Source of the DNA: Flavisolibacter nicotianae
GTDB lineage: Bacteria > Bacteroidota > Bacteroidia > Chitinophagales > Chitinophagaceae
Assembly (NCBI RefSeq): GCF_003628535.1
Contig: NZ_RBCI01000003.1
Coordinates: forward strand, 558,001-622,000
Length of the DNA: 64,000 nucleotides
Direction of reading: 5' to 3'
This document shows positions 43,225-53,249 of this stretch, in pieces (position 1 is the stretch's first letter; every line of letters begins with the position of its first letter). The notes under the pieces were generated by a model that did no database searches, had not been told where the DNA came from, and saw only the letters and a list, made by a program, of their open reading frames with translations. A program made the position numbers and the translations under genes.

Positions 43225-44706
43225 ATGAAGCATTATTCGCTGCTTGTCCTGTTATTTGCCACTTGCAGTTCTGCCGGCGCACAAACGCCTATTACCCATG
43301 TGATCTTCGAACATACGACTGCTTCTTCGGGGCTGACATATTCATTGTCGGCAAAAGAGTACAATTTCGGCAACCGTTCCGGAACCATCCGGAACATGCA
43401 GAATGCAACCGGGATCATTTTCCCCAGCCAAAACTTTTACTACAATTCATTCGTGAATGGCGAAGTGCGAATCAGGCGGGTGAACAACGGCGTGACGAAA
43501 GGACGAAAAAGTCTTGTCTGGATGGAATCGGTTGAAAAGCCGACGGCTTATAATATTTCACTTCCGTATCAGGATGCCATGGAGGTTTTTTTGCAAGGCA
43601 GAATCATTAACCAGGGTACAGATAATTTATTTGGCAACCAGGGCGATGGCAGCGGCAACAACAACAACATCGAGCGGGTAGATTGGTTGACACCGGGCGG
43701 GATGAAAACCGCTAATGTCAGTCAGGCCGGCTTTGCCATTCTTGAACGCGGCGACGACAACCAGCACGATCCGTTTTGCATCGCAGCCATCCTCGACGTT
43801 GACGAATTGGGAAACCCAATAAAATATGGCAATATCCTGCGGGTTGCTTCCAGCAAATTTGGCAACATTGTTAGTTCCTCCGTTACCTATTCCATCCTCC
43901 GGAAAGAGGAGTCGGAGACCCGTCTTTCCCGTAGTTCCGGTGGAACACAAAACCGCGGTGGCGTGTTTGTGTCGCTACAGGACCTTGGCATTGTTGCCAA
44001 CCAGGTTGTTTATGGCTATTCGCTGTTTGCCAACGATCTGCCACTTTCTGCCACGCCGGCCAATTTGCTCAACTATACAGATACCCGTTATTTTCCTACA
44101 ACTACCTCGGCCAACACAGGAGATGGTGGCATTGATTTGATCGCCATCACCGGGTTGTTTAATACTGCGGGCAATGCCGTTGTTTTGCCTGCCAAACTTT
44201 TTTCGTTTAACGCAAAGGCAACAAACGGTGCTGTAAAACTGGACTGGGAAATCGCCCAGTCCGAAGAAATCAAGCAGATCGAAGTTGAAGAAAGCAACGA
44301 CGGAAATATTTGGAAAAGCTGTTCCGTACTTGCCGGCAGTGTGCGTTCTTGCAATGCACCGGTGATAGAGGCCGGCAAGCATTACTACCGGTTGCGGTTG
44401 GTTTCAAAAGATGGGGGTGTCATTTATTCTGGCGTAAAAATGGTGCTGGCAGCAAAACCGGGTTTTTCTAATCTATTGGTCCATTTTTCTGCGCAGGAAT
44501 TGCGACTTTGGTTTCAGCAAAAAACCGCACAGCCAGTTACCGTGCGCATTTACGATCTGCAGGGAAAACGCATTTGGCAAACATCTTTTTTAGGCCAATC
44601 CGGCGATAACCAGTTGCAGTTTTCCGGCATTCCCTTCAGGGGCGAAGGGCTTCTGGAACTTTGCACGCCGCAGTCTGTCATTCGAAGAAAAGTTATTGCG
44701 CAATAG
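43225..44706 (+). CDS. exported protein with T9SS-type C-terminal domain
   Basis: The 493-residue protein starts at MKHYSLLVLLFATCSSAGAQ, a signal peptide of about 20 residues. The frame is also open upstream to 43120 and reads protein-like residues, but those codons overlap the promoter. The middle is a beta-rich domain of unknown kind. From about 325 the sequence LPAKLFSFNAKATNGAVKLDWEIAQ is the linker module common in T9SS cargo, and the last 80 residues (VTVRIYDLQGKRIWQTSF, then LLELCTPQSVIRRKVIAQ) resemble a type A sorting domain. It should be secreted to the cell surface. Its last 14 bp overlap the opposite-strand M20 gene. Confidence 0.8.
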   Translation: MKHYSLLVLLFATCSSAGAQTPITHVIFEHTTASSGLTYSLSAKEYNFGNRSGTIRNMQNATGIIFPSQNFYYNSFVNGEVRIRRVNNGVTKGRKSLVWMESVEKPTAYNISLPYQDAMEVFLQGRIINQGTDNLFGNQGDGSGNNNNIERVDWLTPGGMKTANVSQAGFAILERGDDNQHDPFCIAAILDVDELGNPIKYGNILRVASSKFGNIVSSSVTYSILRKEESETRLSRSSGGTQNRGGVFVSLQDLGIVANQVVYGYSLFANDLPLSATPANLLNYTDTRYFPTTTSANTGDGGIDLIAITGLFNTAGNAVVLPAKLFSFNAKATNGAVKLDWEIAQSEEIKQIEVEESNDGNIWKSCSVLAGSVRSCNAPVIEAGKHYYRLRLVSKDGGVIYSGVKMVLAAKPGFSNLLVHFSAQELRLWFQQKTAQPVTVRIYDLQGKRIWQTSFLGQSGDNQLQFSGIPFRGEGLLELCTPQSVIRRKVIAQ

Positions 44707-45871
44707 CGCCAAACAGCGCCATCATGCCCATGCCTGTTTCGATAGCGCTTTCGTCGATATTAAATGTTGGCGTATGCACGCCGGACGTCAGTCCTTTTGC
44801 TTTGTTGGCGGTTCCAAGGCGAAAGAAACAACCCGGTATTTTTTGCGAATAAAAACCAAAGTCTTCTGCACCCATGCGTATTTCGGTTTCCTCAACATTC
44901 TCCCGGCCCATCCATTCTTCAGCCAATGCACGGGCCTTTGCGTTTAAGTCTTCATTGTTGTATACCGTCGGGTAACCGACATCGATATGCACATCGGCCT
45001 CGGCGCCCATGGCGTGAACCAGTTCCGTGGTGTGTTTTCGAATGAGATCGTGGGCCCTGAAACGCCAATCTTCATCCATGGCCCGGAAGGTGCCCATCAG
45101 CTTTACTTCTGCCGGGATCACATTGGTGGTAAAACCGCCCTGGAAAGAAGAGATAGAGAGCACCGAAGGCGAAAGTGGATTGCGGTTGCGACTGATGATT
45201 TGTTGCAGGCTTACCACAAGGTGCGACGCTATCAGGATCGTATCGGCCGTTAAATGCGGTGCCGCCGCATGGCCTCCTTTGCTGCGAACCGTGATGTAAA
45301 GTTCATCGGCGCTTGCCATTACCTTTCCGCCGCGAAAGCTCAATTTTCCCACTTCCAGTTGCGGGTTCACGTGCAGGCCGAAGATGCATTGTGGCGCAGG
45401 ATTTTCCAGCACACCTTCCTTGATCAGCAGGCTGGCGCCGCCCGGATTTCTTTCTTCGCCGGGTTGAAAAATGAGTTTCACCGTCCCTTCCCATTCGTCA
45501 CGTGTCTCGGACAGGAGTTTGGCCGCACCCAGCAGGCAGGTGGTGTGCACGTCGTGGCCGCAGGCATGCATCACACCCGGCACTGTCGACTTGTAGGCAA
45601 TGTCGTTTTCTTCCTGGATAGGCAATGCATCCATATCCGCCCGCAGGGCAACAATCCTTGAGTCCGGATTTTTACCCTGGATCAGGCCAACGACACCGGT
45701 CGTGGCTTTTATGTCAAATGGGATGGAATAGTCTGTCAACTTTTGCTGAACGTATTTCGATGTTTCAAATTCCTGGTAACTCAGTTCCGGGTGCGCATGC
45801 AGGTAATGCCGGATCTCGATGAAGTCCGGTGCATATTGTTTGGCTAAGGCTTTGAGTTTTTGTTGAAGCAT
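44693..45871 (-). CDS. M20 family amidohydrolase (N-acyl-amino-acid type)
   Basis: This 392-residue zinc peptidase family M20D enzyme has RHYLHAHPELSYQEFETS near the start and ALRADMDALPIQEEN. MHACGHDVHTTCLLGAAKLL carries metal ligands, IFQPGEERNPGGASLLIKEG the catalytic glutamate pair, and the lid domain spans about 190-300. The late RMGAEDFGFYSQKIPGCFFRLGT completes the metal site. No signal peptide is seen, so it is cytoplasmic. The substrates are probably N-acyl-amino acids or hippurate-like amides. It ends inside the 3' end of the T9SS-type gene on the other strand. Confidence 0.92.
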   Translation of the reverse strand: MLQQKLKALAKQYAPDFIEIRHYLHAHPELSYQEFETSKYVQQKLTDYSIPFDIKATTGVVGLIQGKNPDSRIVALRADMDALPIQEENDIAYKSTVPGVMHACGHDVHTTCLLGAAKLLSETRDEWEGTVKLIFQPGEERNPGGASLLIKEGVLENPAPQCIFGLHVNPQLEVGKLSFRGGKVMASADELYITVRSKGGHAAAPHLTADTILIASHLVVSLQQIISRNRNPLSPSVLSISSFQGGFTTNVIPAEVKLMGTFRAMDEDWRFRAHDLIRKHTTELVHAMGAEADVHIDVGYPTVYNNEDLNAKARALAEEWMGRENVEETEIRMGAEDFGFYSQKIPGCFFRLGTANKAKGLTSGVHTPTFNIDESAIETGMGMMALFGAIAQ

Positions 45872-45933
45872 GCGGCGAAGATACAGCCCACCGATCCGCT
45901 TCCGTTACTGAAAAATGTGATTTCGCGTCGTGC

Positions 45934-48900
45934 TTATTGATTGATGAATGTTGGCGGATTGACCAAAGGCGCACCTGTGCTGTCGGTGTTTCTTCGCGGA
46001 TTTCTACGGCCAAAAAGGAATTCGCTGAAGTTGTCAAATTCTTTGTTGTACGACAGGCTGGTTCCGTAGCGTCTTGTTTGCGGACTGCCGCTGGTGGTAA
46101 ACCCGTTAAGGAAGTCGACATTCTGCCGGTAAAAAAATGTTGCCCGCAGCGAACCTGTTTTGTTGAGCAAAATCTGCAGGCTCACATCCGGCAAAATCTG
46201 GAAGGTTTGCTGCACATTCGCCTCCAACGGAATATCAAAGCTGCCGCCAACTGAAAGAATGGCCCGCCCGTTGAACAGAGACGTACCCACGCTAATGTTG
46301 GAGGTGGCCTGGTTGAAAAGACGGATACCCCTGGCATTGGGGTCGAACAGGTTGCGGTTGTAAAGCGAACCGGAAAAGTTAAGCGTAAACCGGTTGCGAA
46401 GCACCCGTGACAGGATCTGGTTCAGTTCGCGATTGATTACATTGAACAAGACACCGGAAATGGTATTGTAAGCCAGTTCCTCAAACGGACGTTGTACCGA
46501 TTGCGTGCTTTCGTATGGCGCAAAAGAGTTCGTAACGATCAGGAAAGTGACTTGCTTCGTCAGTTCATTCCTGTTGCGTTCCAGTTGTTGAACGGCAAAA
46601 GAGATCTTTGGATTCGAATAAATACTGTTTGGAAACTCCAGGCGGAAATCAATATCAGGTGAAAAAAGTTTTCCCGTCAATGTTGCGGCCACAACCACGT
46701 TTTCACGAGTGCGGTTTAGAATATCCTGGTCCTGCTTGTCCACCACCAGGGTAGAAGCCAGCGGGGCAAAACTGACTTTTTCGGCAGTATAAAAGGCATC
46801 AAGATGAATGTTTGCATCGTAAGGGTCGCCGTTCCATTCGATGTAATTGTTGGCGCCTTTTCGTACAATAAATGGCCGTTTGAAAACGGATTGGAACGTA
46901 AACAGGTAGTTTCCTTCTTCGATGTTGTAGCGGCCGGAAAGGCGCAGCGGTGCGATGGTGCCGGCTGTGATCTTCAAGGTGCCGTTCCCTCTTCCTTTGA
47001 TGATATCGCCGGTCAGTTCATCAAGGACGACTTCTACGTTAACCAAAGGTGTCGCGGTCATATTCACCTCGTACGTGATGTTGCTTTCGCCGCCGCGCTT
47101 CTCAATCTCCGTCATCTCACGGCCGTATTTTTTCTCCACCATGAAAGTGGTTTGGCCGGTCACTCTTGTTTGTGCCGGCGGCAGCGTAATGTACGAACTG
47201 TCCGTTGTGGAGGCCTTCACATCGATGTACATGTTCATGTCGTACTGCGGTCCGATCAGCACAAAAGAGCCGGCCCCTTTTGCCCGTCCGTAAAACTGTT
47301 GATTATCCCTGTACGTGGTGTTGATCAGTTCCATTTGCCGTGATACGGTTTGCACGGCAAGGTCAAAATACATATTCTTAAATCCATGATGCGTGATGCC
47401 GCCCTTGATCTGCGCAAGGTTGCCTTCACGGTCGTGCAGCTTGAGATTGGAAAGATCGAGGTAGTCTTTTTTTAGTTCAATGTCTGTGTCTTCCAGCGTA
47501 TAAGGCACCTGGGTAAAGACCACTTTGAAGCCGGCGTTTTTGAGTCGCACTTTTGCCAGGAAGTCACGGTTGTCGCCCTCGCCTACGATATCCACCTTGC
47601 CCGTCATGGTGCCCTGGATATTGGTGAAAAGTGTACCAATGAAACGCTCCAGGATTTTCAGTTGAAAGTTGTCTGGCCGCAGCGTAATCCTGTCCTGGAA
47701 GGTGTTGGCGCTGTCTTTAAAATCCATCGCCATGTCGAAATCAATCTTGTGTTCGGGATCGACATTGTTGCCGCGGGCCGTCAGCATACCGTCAACGTTA
47801 TTGTACCTGCCATTGATCAGCACATCGCCGATGGAGTCGTTGTCCAGTCTTATTTGCCCGCCTCTGACATTCGCATCGATCACCAATTTTTCCGTTGGAT
47901 TTTCGGCAACGATGCTTCCCGACAGCGTTCCTTCCAGCCGCATGTCCTTTATAAAAAGGGGTGAAAGGTCGGCCAGGTTGAGGTCCCGCATGGTCACATG
48001 AATGTCGTTCCAGCTACCGATATCGGAGGCCACCGTTTCTATACGCACTTCCTGCGGTCCTTCACGCAAAAGCACCTGGCCATTGGCAACGGCACTTTTG
48101 CGGAGGTTTAGCTCTCCGCCTTGTTCGATGTTCCAGGTTTTTCCGTTGAGCACAAACGAAGATGGAAAAAACAGCACGGAGATTCCATCGTTGAAAGTTT
48201 TGACCTGCGCGGCCAGTGAAGCCCTGTTGATGGCCTGGTTGGCCGTGGTATTGAGCACGATATTCGAAACGTCGTTACTGGCCCGTATGCTGAATGTGGT
48301 TTGCGGCAGTTTAATCGCACGACTCAGTGTCGCATCGCTGGCACTGCCGTTCAGTACAAGGCTGTCGAGGTTTCCGGCACCGGTCAGTTTGATGGCTGTG
48401 AATGAATATTGCTTGTAGCCAAACGCCGGCACATCGGCATCAATGGTCATCGTGTTGGCCGTCGTGTTCAGTGAGCCAATGAGGCGGCTGTTGTTCAAGC
48501 CGGAAAGATTTGAATCGAGCAGGCGTACATAATCTTCCACCAGGCCGGTTGTAATGTCGAATGTAAAGTTCTGCGGGATAAAATGCGTAGGCTTGGGAAT
48601 GTAGGCAGGGTAGTAGCGGCTCAAGAAAAGCTTAAAGGCAGAAGGCAGGGTGCTGATGTCGAAGTCACCGGTAATCCGTCCGTCGAATTCGTTGGAACTC
48701 ACATTGAGGCTTCTCTCGTTGTTGATATAATAAGAGGCCACGTTCAGAAAGTCGAAGGAAAGCGGCTGCCCGTTGGCCACCAGTTCGGCGTTGCTGATGC
48801 GGGCCGTGCCAATGAGGTTGGACAAACTGTTGCCCTGCAAGTTCAATGTAAAATCTCCTTTCAGCTTGATGTCTTCTTTGGTCAGTTGAAGGGCTTTCAG

Positions 48901-50727
48901 GTCAGCCTTGCGGATTTGTGCCGTCGCATCAAAAACGGGAATACGCTTGCTGAAGTCGATCAGGCCATTCAAGTGCAGGTCGGCGTTGGGGTCGTTGATG
49001 GTAAAATCGCCATTCAGTTGCTGCTTTTTAATTGTTCCCTTGCCTTTGATATTTTGGTAAGTATACCCGCCATACCGGATGCGGTGCACGATGCCGTCGA
49101 TATCCAGGCTGATCTTGTTCCAGTCGAAACTGCGGCCTTTCACGTTACCGTGAAAATCCACAATTCCCAAATCCTTGTTGTTGATCAGGGTACCCAGTTG
49201 AAAACCGTCGGTAGAGACCGAACCGGAATAAACCGCTTCGCCGCCCTTCGGTAGTTTCATGTTGATATCGGTGGTGAGTGTGCCAAGCGCTGTTTGGATG
49301 GTGCCGTACGAGACAAAGTCGTTGACGAAACCCGTGAACGTTCCTTTAAAACGCAGGTAGCGAAGCGCCCTGGCATTGGGATTTTTCAGCCGGCCCAGCT
49401 CGGGGAAAAAGCTGACGGCATCGTCGTATGTTGTGCTGAGTTCTTTAGCCTCAACGTTTAATAATGTCTTGTTGATGTCGGGCAGGCCTACCACACTCAC
49501 ATTGCCGTTGATCACCGTGTTTTTTCCCAGCCGGACCAGGAGGTCATCGGCATTCAACCGGTCAACGGCACCGTTTACTTTTCCTTCGATGCGGATGTCT
49601 TTGTTCCAGTTGCGGGCACTGGGAATGAAATAAGCCAGATCGTCCGATGAAATGGTGGCGTCGGCAAAATCCGCATCCATGGTTACACTGTGCAAAAAAT
49701 CGCTGAATCCTTTGGGACCTTCTGCCCGCAGGGAAAACGACCGGTGCAACCGGCTTTTGGGTGTTTCCAGAAGCAGGTCGGCAAAGGTGTATGCTTTCGG
49801 CTGGAGAGTGACAAAGGATTGAAGATTCTTGACTACAAACCCGCTGCGTTCGGCAGTAGAAAGCTTTACGCTTGCCTGAACCGTGTCTCCCCTGAACCAT
49901 AAATTATCTGCGGTACCGTTAATGCGGCTAAAGTCCAGGTGGTTCCCATCGAAATACGTCACGGTAGGCGTATAATTGTCTTTGTCGAGACGGAAACGTC
50001 CATTTTTCATGCTGGCATGGGTAACCCGGATTGTCCAGGTATTGGGGGAGGAGCTTGTGTTTTTGAATTTGCCTTTGTACGACAGCGATGAAAAATACGG
50101 GTCGGTCAGCTCCACGTTCCGCAGCAACACATTCTGGCGGCTGACGCTGATGTCCTGGGCATCCAGGTCGAGTGCGCCGACTTTTACTGTGAGATCGTTG
50201 CCGGCCCAGGCATCCCGCTTGTAAAAAGCCACGTTATCCAGTTCCACCCGCTGCAGGTTGAATTGAATCCCGGCGTTCTTTTTCACTTTCACCGTGTCGG
50301 TTGAAGCAAAGTACTTGGCGAGAAAGCCATAGTTCCAAACCGAGTCTGTCCGGTTAAAATGTATGGTGGCGTTTTCCAGCCCGATGTATTTCAGGTCGGC
50401 TTTGTCCTTGAAAAAAAACCAGTCCGTGATGCGGACCTTTACAGCACCGGCATAGAGCAGTGTATCTTGTTTCTGATCTTCCACATAAACACCTTCCAGT
50501 TCCATACGATTAAAAAAGCCGATGCTGACATGTTTAATGGCAATTTTGGTGCGGAGGTCTTTGGAGAGTTTGCTGGTTACCTGCCCGGCAAGCCAGTTCT
50601 GGCCCCAATCTGTTTGCACAAATGCCCAGATTACGATGAGCAGCAAAACGATGGAGAGAAGGACGCGGCCAAGTATTTTGAAAAATCTCCTCAATGGCAA
50701 ATTTGTGTAAATGTAGGTATATGCCAT
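45934..50727 (-). CDS. tamB: translocation and assembly module protein TamB
   Basis: This 1597-residue AsmA-like protein spans the periplasm and supports outer-membrane protein insertion and lipid transport between membranes. The start is the ATG at 50725-50727 (MAYTYIYTNLPLRRFFKILGRVLLSIVLLLIVIW), which gives one N-terminal anchor at about 17-35; the frame upstream to 51012 crosses the repeat words. The long middle is repeated beta-strand material (NVKGRSFDWNKISLDIDG, GTARISNAELVANGQP). The last 350 residues form the TamB C-terminal domain, with NITYEVNMTATPLVNVEVVLDELTGDIIKGRGNGTLKI and a closing barrel-like segment. A TamA partner is not in the window. Confidence 0.92.
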   Translation of the reverse strand: MAYTYIYTNLPLRRFFKILGRVLLSIVLLLIVIWAFVQTDWGQNWLAGQVTSKLSKDLRTKIAIKHVSIGFFNRMELEGVYVEDQKQDTLLYAGAVKVRITDWFFFKDKADLKYIGLENATIHFNRTDSVWNYGFLAKYFASTDTVKVKKNAGIQFNLQRVELDNVAFYKRDAWAGNDLTVKVGALDLDAQDISVSRQNVLLRNVELTDPYFSSLSYKGKFKNTSSSPNTWTIRVTHASMKNGRFRLDKDNYTPTVTYFDGNHLDFSRINGTADNLWFRGDTVQASVKLSTAERSGFVVKNLQSFVTLQPKAYTFADLLLETPKSRLHRSFSLRAEGPKGFSDFLHSVTMDADFADATISSDDLAYFIPSARNWNKDIRIEGKVNGAVDRLNADDLLVRLGKNTVINGNVSVVGLPDINKTLLNVEAKELSTTYDDAVSFFPELGRLKNPNARALRYLRFKGTFTGFVNDFVSYGTIQTALGTLTTDINMKLPKGGEAVYSGSVSTDGFQLGTLINNKDLGIVDFHGNVKGRSFDWNKISLDIDGIVHRIRYGGYTYQNIKGKGTIKKQQLNGDFTINDPNADLHLNGLIDFSKRIPVFDATAQIRKADLKALQLTKEDIKLKGDFTLNLQGNSLSNLIGTARISNAELVANGQPLSFDFLNVASYYINNERSLNVSSNEFDGRITGDFDISTLPSAFKLFLSRYYPAYIPKPTHFIPQNFTFDITTGLVEDYVRLLDSNLSGLNNSRLIGSLNTTANTMTIDADVPAFGYKQYSFTAIKLTGAGNLDSLVLNGSASDATLSRAIKLPQTTFSIRASNDVSNIVLNTTANQAINRASLAAQVKTFNDGISVLFFPSSFVLNGKTWNIEQGGELNLRKSAVANGQVLLREGPQEVRIETVASDIGSWNDIHVTMRDLNLADLSPLFIKDMRLEGTLSGSIVAENPTEKLVIDANVRGGQIRLDNDSIGDVLINGRYNNVDGMLTARGNNVDPEHKIDFDMAMDFKDSANTFQDRITLRPDNFQLKILERFIGTLFTNIQGTMTGKVDIVGEGDNRDFLAKVRLKNAGFKVVFTQVPYTLEDTDIELKKDYLDLSNLKLHDREGNLAQIKGGITHHGFKNMYFDLAVQTVSRQMELINTTYRDNQQFYGRAKGAGSFVLIGPQYDMNMYIDVKASTTDSSYITLPPAQTRVTGQTTFMVEKKYGREMTEIEKRGGESNITYEVNMTATPLVNVEVVLDELTGDIIKGRGNGTLKITAGTIAPLRLSGRYNIEEGNYLFTFQSVFKRPFIVRKGANNYIEWNGDPYDANIHLDAFYTAEKVSFAPLASTLVVDKQDQDILNRTRENVVVAATLTGKLFSPDIDFRLEFPNSIYSNPKISFAVQQLERNRNELTKQVTFLIVTNSFAPYESTQSVQRPFEELAYNTISGVLFNVINRELNQILSRVLRNRFTLNFSGSLYNRNLFDPNARGIRLFNQATSNISVGTSLFNGRAILSVGGSFDIPLEANVQQTFQILPDVSLQILLNKTGSLRATFFYRQNVDFLNGFTTSGSPQTRRYGTSLSYNKEFDNFSEFLFGRRNPRRNTDSTGAPLVNPPTFINQ

Positions 50728-50768
50728 TTTCAGACAAATTAAGGGCCGCGGGGTTTGTTCAAAGAATT

Positions 50769-50928
50769 GTGAAAGGTGAAAGGCTGAGGGCAAGCGGCAA
50801 TCGGCCATCAGCTGTTGGCAGGTGACGATTGGTAACGCTACAAACATTTCTATTTTTATTCCGTTCATCCTCTTCCTTCCCATTGGCAGGTTTCTATTAC
50901 TGATGGCTGATCGCTGTTGGCCGATCGC
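50769..50928. repeat. large inverted heptamer word element between tamB and the isoaspartyl peptidase gene
   Basis: Left arm, plus strand, 50769-50831: nine words in strict 7-bp phase, including GTGAAAG twice, GCAATCG, GCCATCA and GCTGTTG. Right arm, minus strand of 50887-50928: GCGATCG, GCCAACA, then GCGATCA, GCCATCA, GTAATAG, again in phase. GCCATCA is present on both arms, and 50795-50811 matches 50900-50916 in inverted form at 14 of 17 positions. Confidence 0.85.
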
Positions 50929-50982
50929 AGCTTGCTTCGTGGCATATTTGCTGCATACCTTTTCCTCACGATCAACTGAGAC

Positions 50983-51939
50983 ATGAAACAGAAAATAGCC
51001 CTTGCGATACACGGGGGAGCGGGCACCATCCTCAAAAGCAAGATGACCGCTGCTCTCGAAAAAGCGTATAAGGAAGCCCTCCGGCTTTCACTTCAAAAAG
51101 GTTACGATGTTTTGACGGCCGGTGGCACCTCCCTCGATGCCGTGGAGACTGCGGTGCGTGAACTGGAAGATTGTCCCCTGTACAATGCGGGCAAAGGGGC
51201 CGTGTTTACAGCCGATGGCCGAAACGAAATGGATGCATCGATTATGTCGGGAAAAGACCTGGCCGCAGGAGCGATTGCCGGTGTGACCTGCCTTAAAAAC
51301 CCGGTTACGGCTGCAAGGGCGGTCATGGAAAAAAGCGATCACGTGATGCTGATCGGGAGTGGGGCGGAAGCATTTGCGCGGCTGCACGGAATAGAGATGG
51401 TCGCACCTGATTATTACTTCACCCGGGAACGCTGGGAGGCACTGCTCAAAATCCGCGAAGAAGACCCGGACCGTACCGACCTGGATCATGGAAGCAGTAA
51501 ATCCTATCGGAAGAAAAAGAAGGAAGAAAAGTTCGGCACCGTCGGCGCTGTGGCCCTGGACCGCGAAGGCAACCTGGCGGCTGCAACCAGCACCGGCGGC
51601 ATGACCAACAAGAAATGGGGCCGCGTTGGCGACTCGCCGGTTATTGGCGCCGGCACCTATGCCAACCGGTTGTGTGCGGTAAGTTGCACCGGCTGGGGAG
51701 AATACTTTTTACGGTTGTGTGTTGCAAAGACTGTGGCTGACCTGATGGAGTACAAGGGATACTCGCTTTTGCGTGCAGCCAATGAAGCCATTTTAAAAAA
51801 GCTTCCGGAGATTGGTGGCGATGGTGGCCTGGTGGCCGTTGATGCACAGGGGGCTGTTGCACTACCGTTCAATACAGAGGGCATGTACCGTGGCTATGTA
51901 AAAAACAACGGGAAGATTGTCGTGGATATTTATGCCTGA
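50983..51939 (+). CDS. iaaA: isoaspartyl peptidase / plant-type L-asparaginase
   Basis: This N-terminal-nucleophile hydrolase, 318 residues, hydrolyses beta-aspartyl dipeptides and asparagine. The opening LAIHGGAGTI is typical. The precursor cleaves itself before the nucleophile threonine in KFGTVGAVALDREGNLAAATSTGG (T186), giving alpha and beta chains. GDSPVIGAGTYANRLCAVSCTGWGE and the late GDGGLVAVDAQG are substrate-binding stretches. An insert of lysine-rich residues (SKSYRKKKKEE) precedes the cleavage point. No signal peptide is visible, so it is cytoplasmic. Confidence 0.95.
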   Translation: MKQKIALAIHGGAGTILKSKMTAALEKAYKEALRLSLQKGYDVLTAGGTSLDAVETAVRELEDCPLYNAGKGAVFTADGRNEMDASIMSGKDLAAGAIAGVTCLKNPVTAARAVMEKSDHVMLIGSGAEAFARLHGIEMVAPDYYFTRERWEALLKIREEDPDRTDLDHGSSKSYRKKKKEEKFGTVGAVALDREGNLAAATSTGGMTNKKWGRVGDSPVIGAGTYANRLCAVSCTGWGEYFLRLCVAKTVADLMEYKGYSLLRAANEAILKKLPEIGGDGGLVAVDAQGAVALPFNTEGMYRGYVKNNGKIVVDIYA

Positions 51940-52104
51940 TTGTTGATAAGGAAATAGCTTCGAGAACGACGCAAAACTTCAGGGAATATGGTTGCTATCA
52001 GTTTACGGGTATGTACAGGCGTCAATGAATCAAATGTTCTGCCTGGGAGAACGAATGGCCGTGAATTCCGACCCAAAGAACAAAAGGCAATCAGATACGT
52101 ACCC

Positions 52105-52752
52105 TTATTTCCGTCCTAATTTCCACTCCACTGAAATACCGACTACCCGCTGGAGGATCATGGGTCCCAGGTCGGCGTTATTGAAATTGCTCAGGCCATG
52201 CTCGTAATTGGCATAGACACTAAAGCCGCTACTGTGAACAAACCCTACCTGTATATTGGCAAACGCGGTTGCCGGGCTGTACCCGAGCGACCCGAAGACC
52301 ATCGGACGGTTGACCTGCTTGCCCGCTGCCGAATCAAACGTTTCTTTCCCTGAAAAGGCGACGTCAACACCCGGTCCAAAGCGGACAAAGTAGTGCGATT
52401 TGGTGCCTGATAAATTGAATTGCAAAAGCGGTGTAAAAGCAATCGTGTTGTACGAGGTATTGTTGTTCAGTGCTGCGGAGTCGGGGAGGACGGCCTGGCG
52501 GTTGAACGACACTTTATAGCCTTTCCGGCTGTAATAAAGAGAGGGAGAAAAGTAAAGATTGCCTTCTACCGGTGTTGTCAACCGCAAACCGGCCATATAG
52601 CCCTGTTTGAATTCTTTGTCCTGCTTGGCATTTCGAATATGGTATTTGGCCGTTGTAAACTGTGGGCCGGCAAACAGGCTGACCTGGGCCATGGAACGGT
52701 TGGCAAATAAAACAAAAAGAAAAAGTATGCTTAGAGTCCTGGCTTTTCTCAT
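52105..52752 (-). CDS. outer-membrane beta-barrel protein, PorT-like
   Basis: This 215-residue exported barrel has a signal peptide ending SMAQ at 23 and then strands VSLFAGPQFTTAKY, KQGYMAGLRLTTPVEGNLYFSPSLYYSRKGYKV, TIAFTPLLQFNLSGTKSHYFVRFGPGVDVAF, VHSSGFSVYANYEHGLSNFNNADLGP and a final VVGISVEWKLGRK. It has the same general plan as the barrels at 40273-42433 but is on the opposite strand 10 kb away and not part of that array. Ligand and role are unknown. Confidence 0.78.
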   Translation of the reverse strand: MRKARTLSILFLFVLFANRSMAQVSLFAGPQFTTAKYHIRNAKQDKEFKQGYMAGLRLTTPVEGNLYFSPSLYYSRKGYKVSFNRQAVLPDSAALNNNTSYNTIAFTPLLQFNLSGTKSHYFVRFGPGVDVAFSGKETFDSAAGKQVNRPMVFGSLGYSPATAFANIQVGFVHSSGFSVYANYEHGLSNFNNADLGPMILQRVVGISVEWKLGRK

Positions 52753-53249
52753 AACGCTTGAAAAGGCGTAAAAATAAGGGAAACTGCTTAATTGAGTCGC
52801 TTCAGGGGAAAATCAGTTGCATGGCGGATTGCGCGTCGAATCAGGCAGGCCATGTTTTGGGTAAAAAGAAGGCGGGACTGGCTGGGGTTGGCGTTTCGCC
52901 CATGGCTTTTTGTGGATTCGAAATCGTTAATCCCGAACCGGGCAATTGGTAAGACAACAGCGCAATTTGTTGCAGCACCGAAAGACCTGCTGGTCCAATT
53001 CTATCAAGCCGGTACCGGCCTGTCAGATAAATATTTCCTCCTCTCAGGAAACGAATGGAGCAGGAGGTAGTATAAGGTGCCTGGCCTGACTGGTAGCAAG
53101 TGTGTCGCGATAAAGAAACTGTTACCTCGCGAACACCGCTTCGGTTACCGCTTTTCCATTCAATTGATACGCCATTTCTGGCGGTTCATTCCTGTTCCGC
53201 TTTTCCTGCTGCCCGTTTTCGACAAGTTTTGTTATTCAAACCACCCAAC
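52753..53249. other. 497-bp intergenic region
   Basis: Between the barrel gene at 52105 and the small membrane gene at 53250. A 92-codon open frame at 52792-53070 is arginine- and tryptophan-rich without recognisable pattern and I do not call it. I see no terminator and no promoter of good quality. Confidence 0.4.

Noticed and set aside
52792-53070. 92-codon open frame
   Set aside because: Composition (many R and W, no hydrophobic core pattern) and lack of start signals; no support beyond being open.
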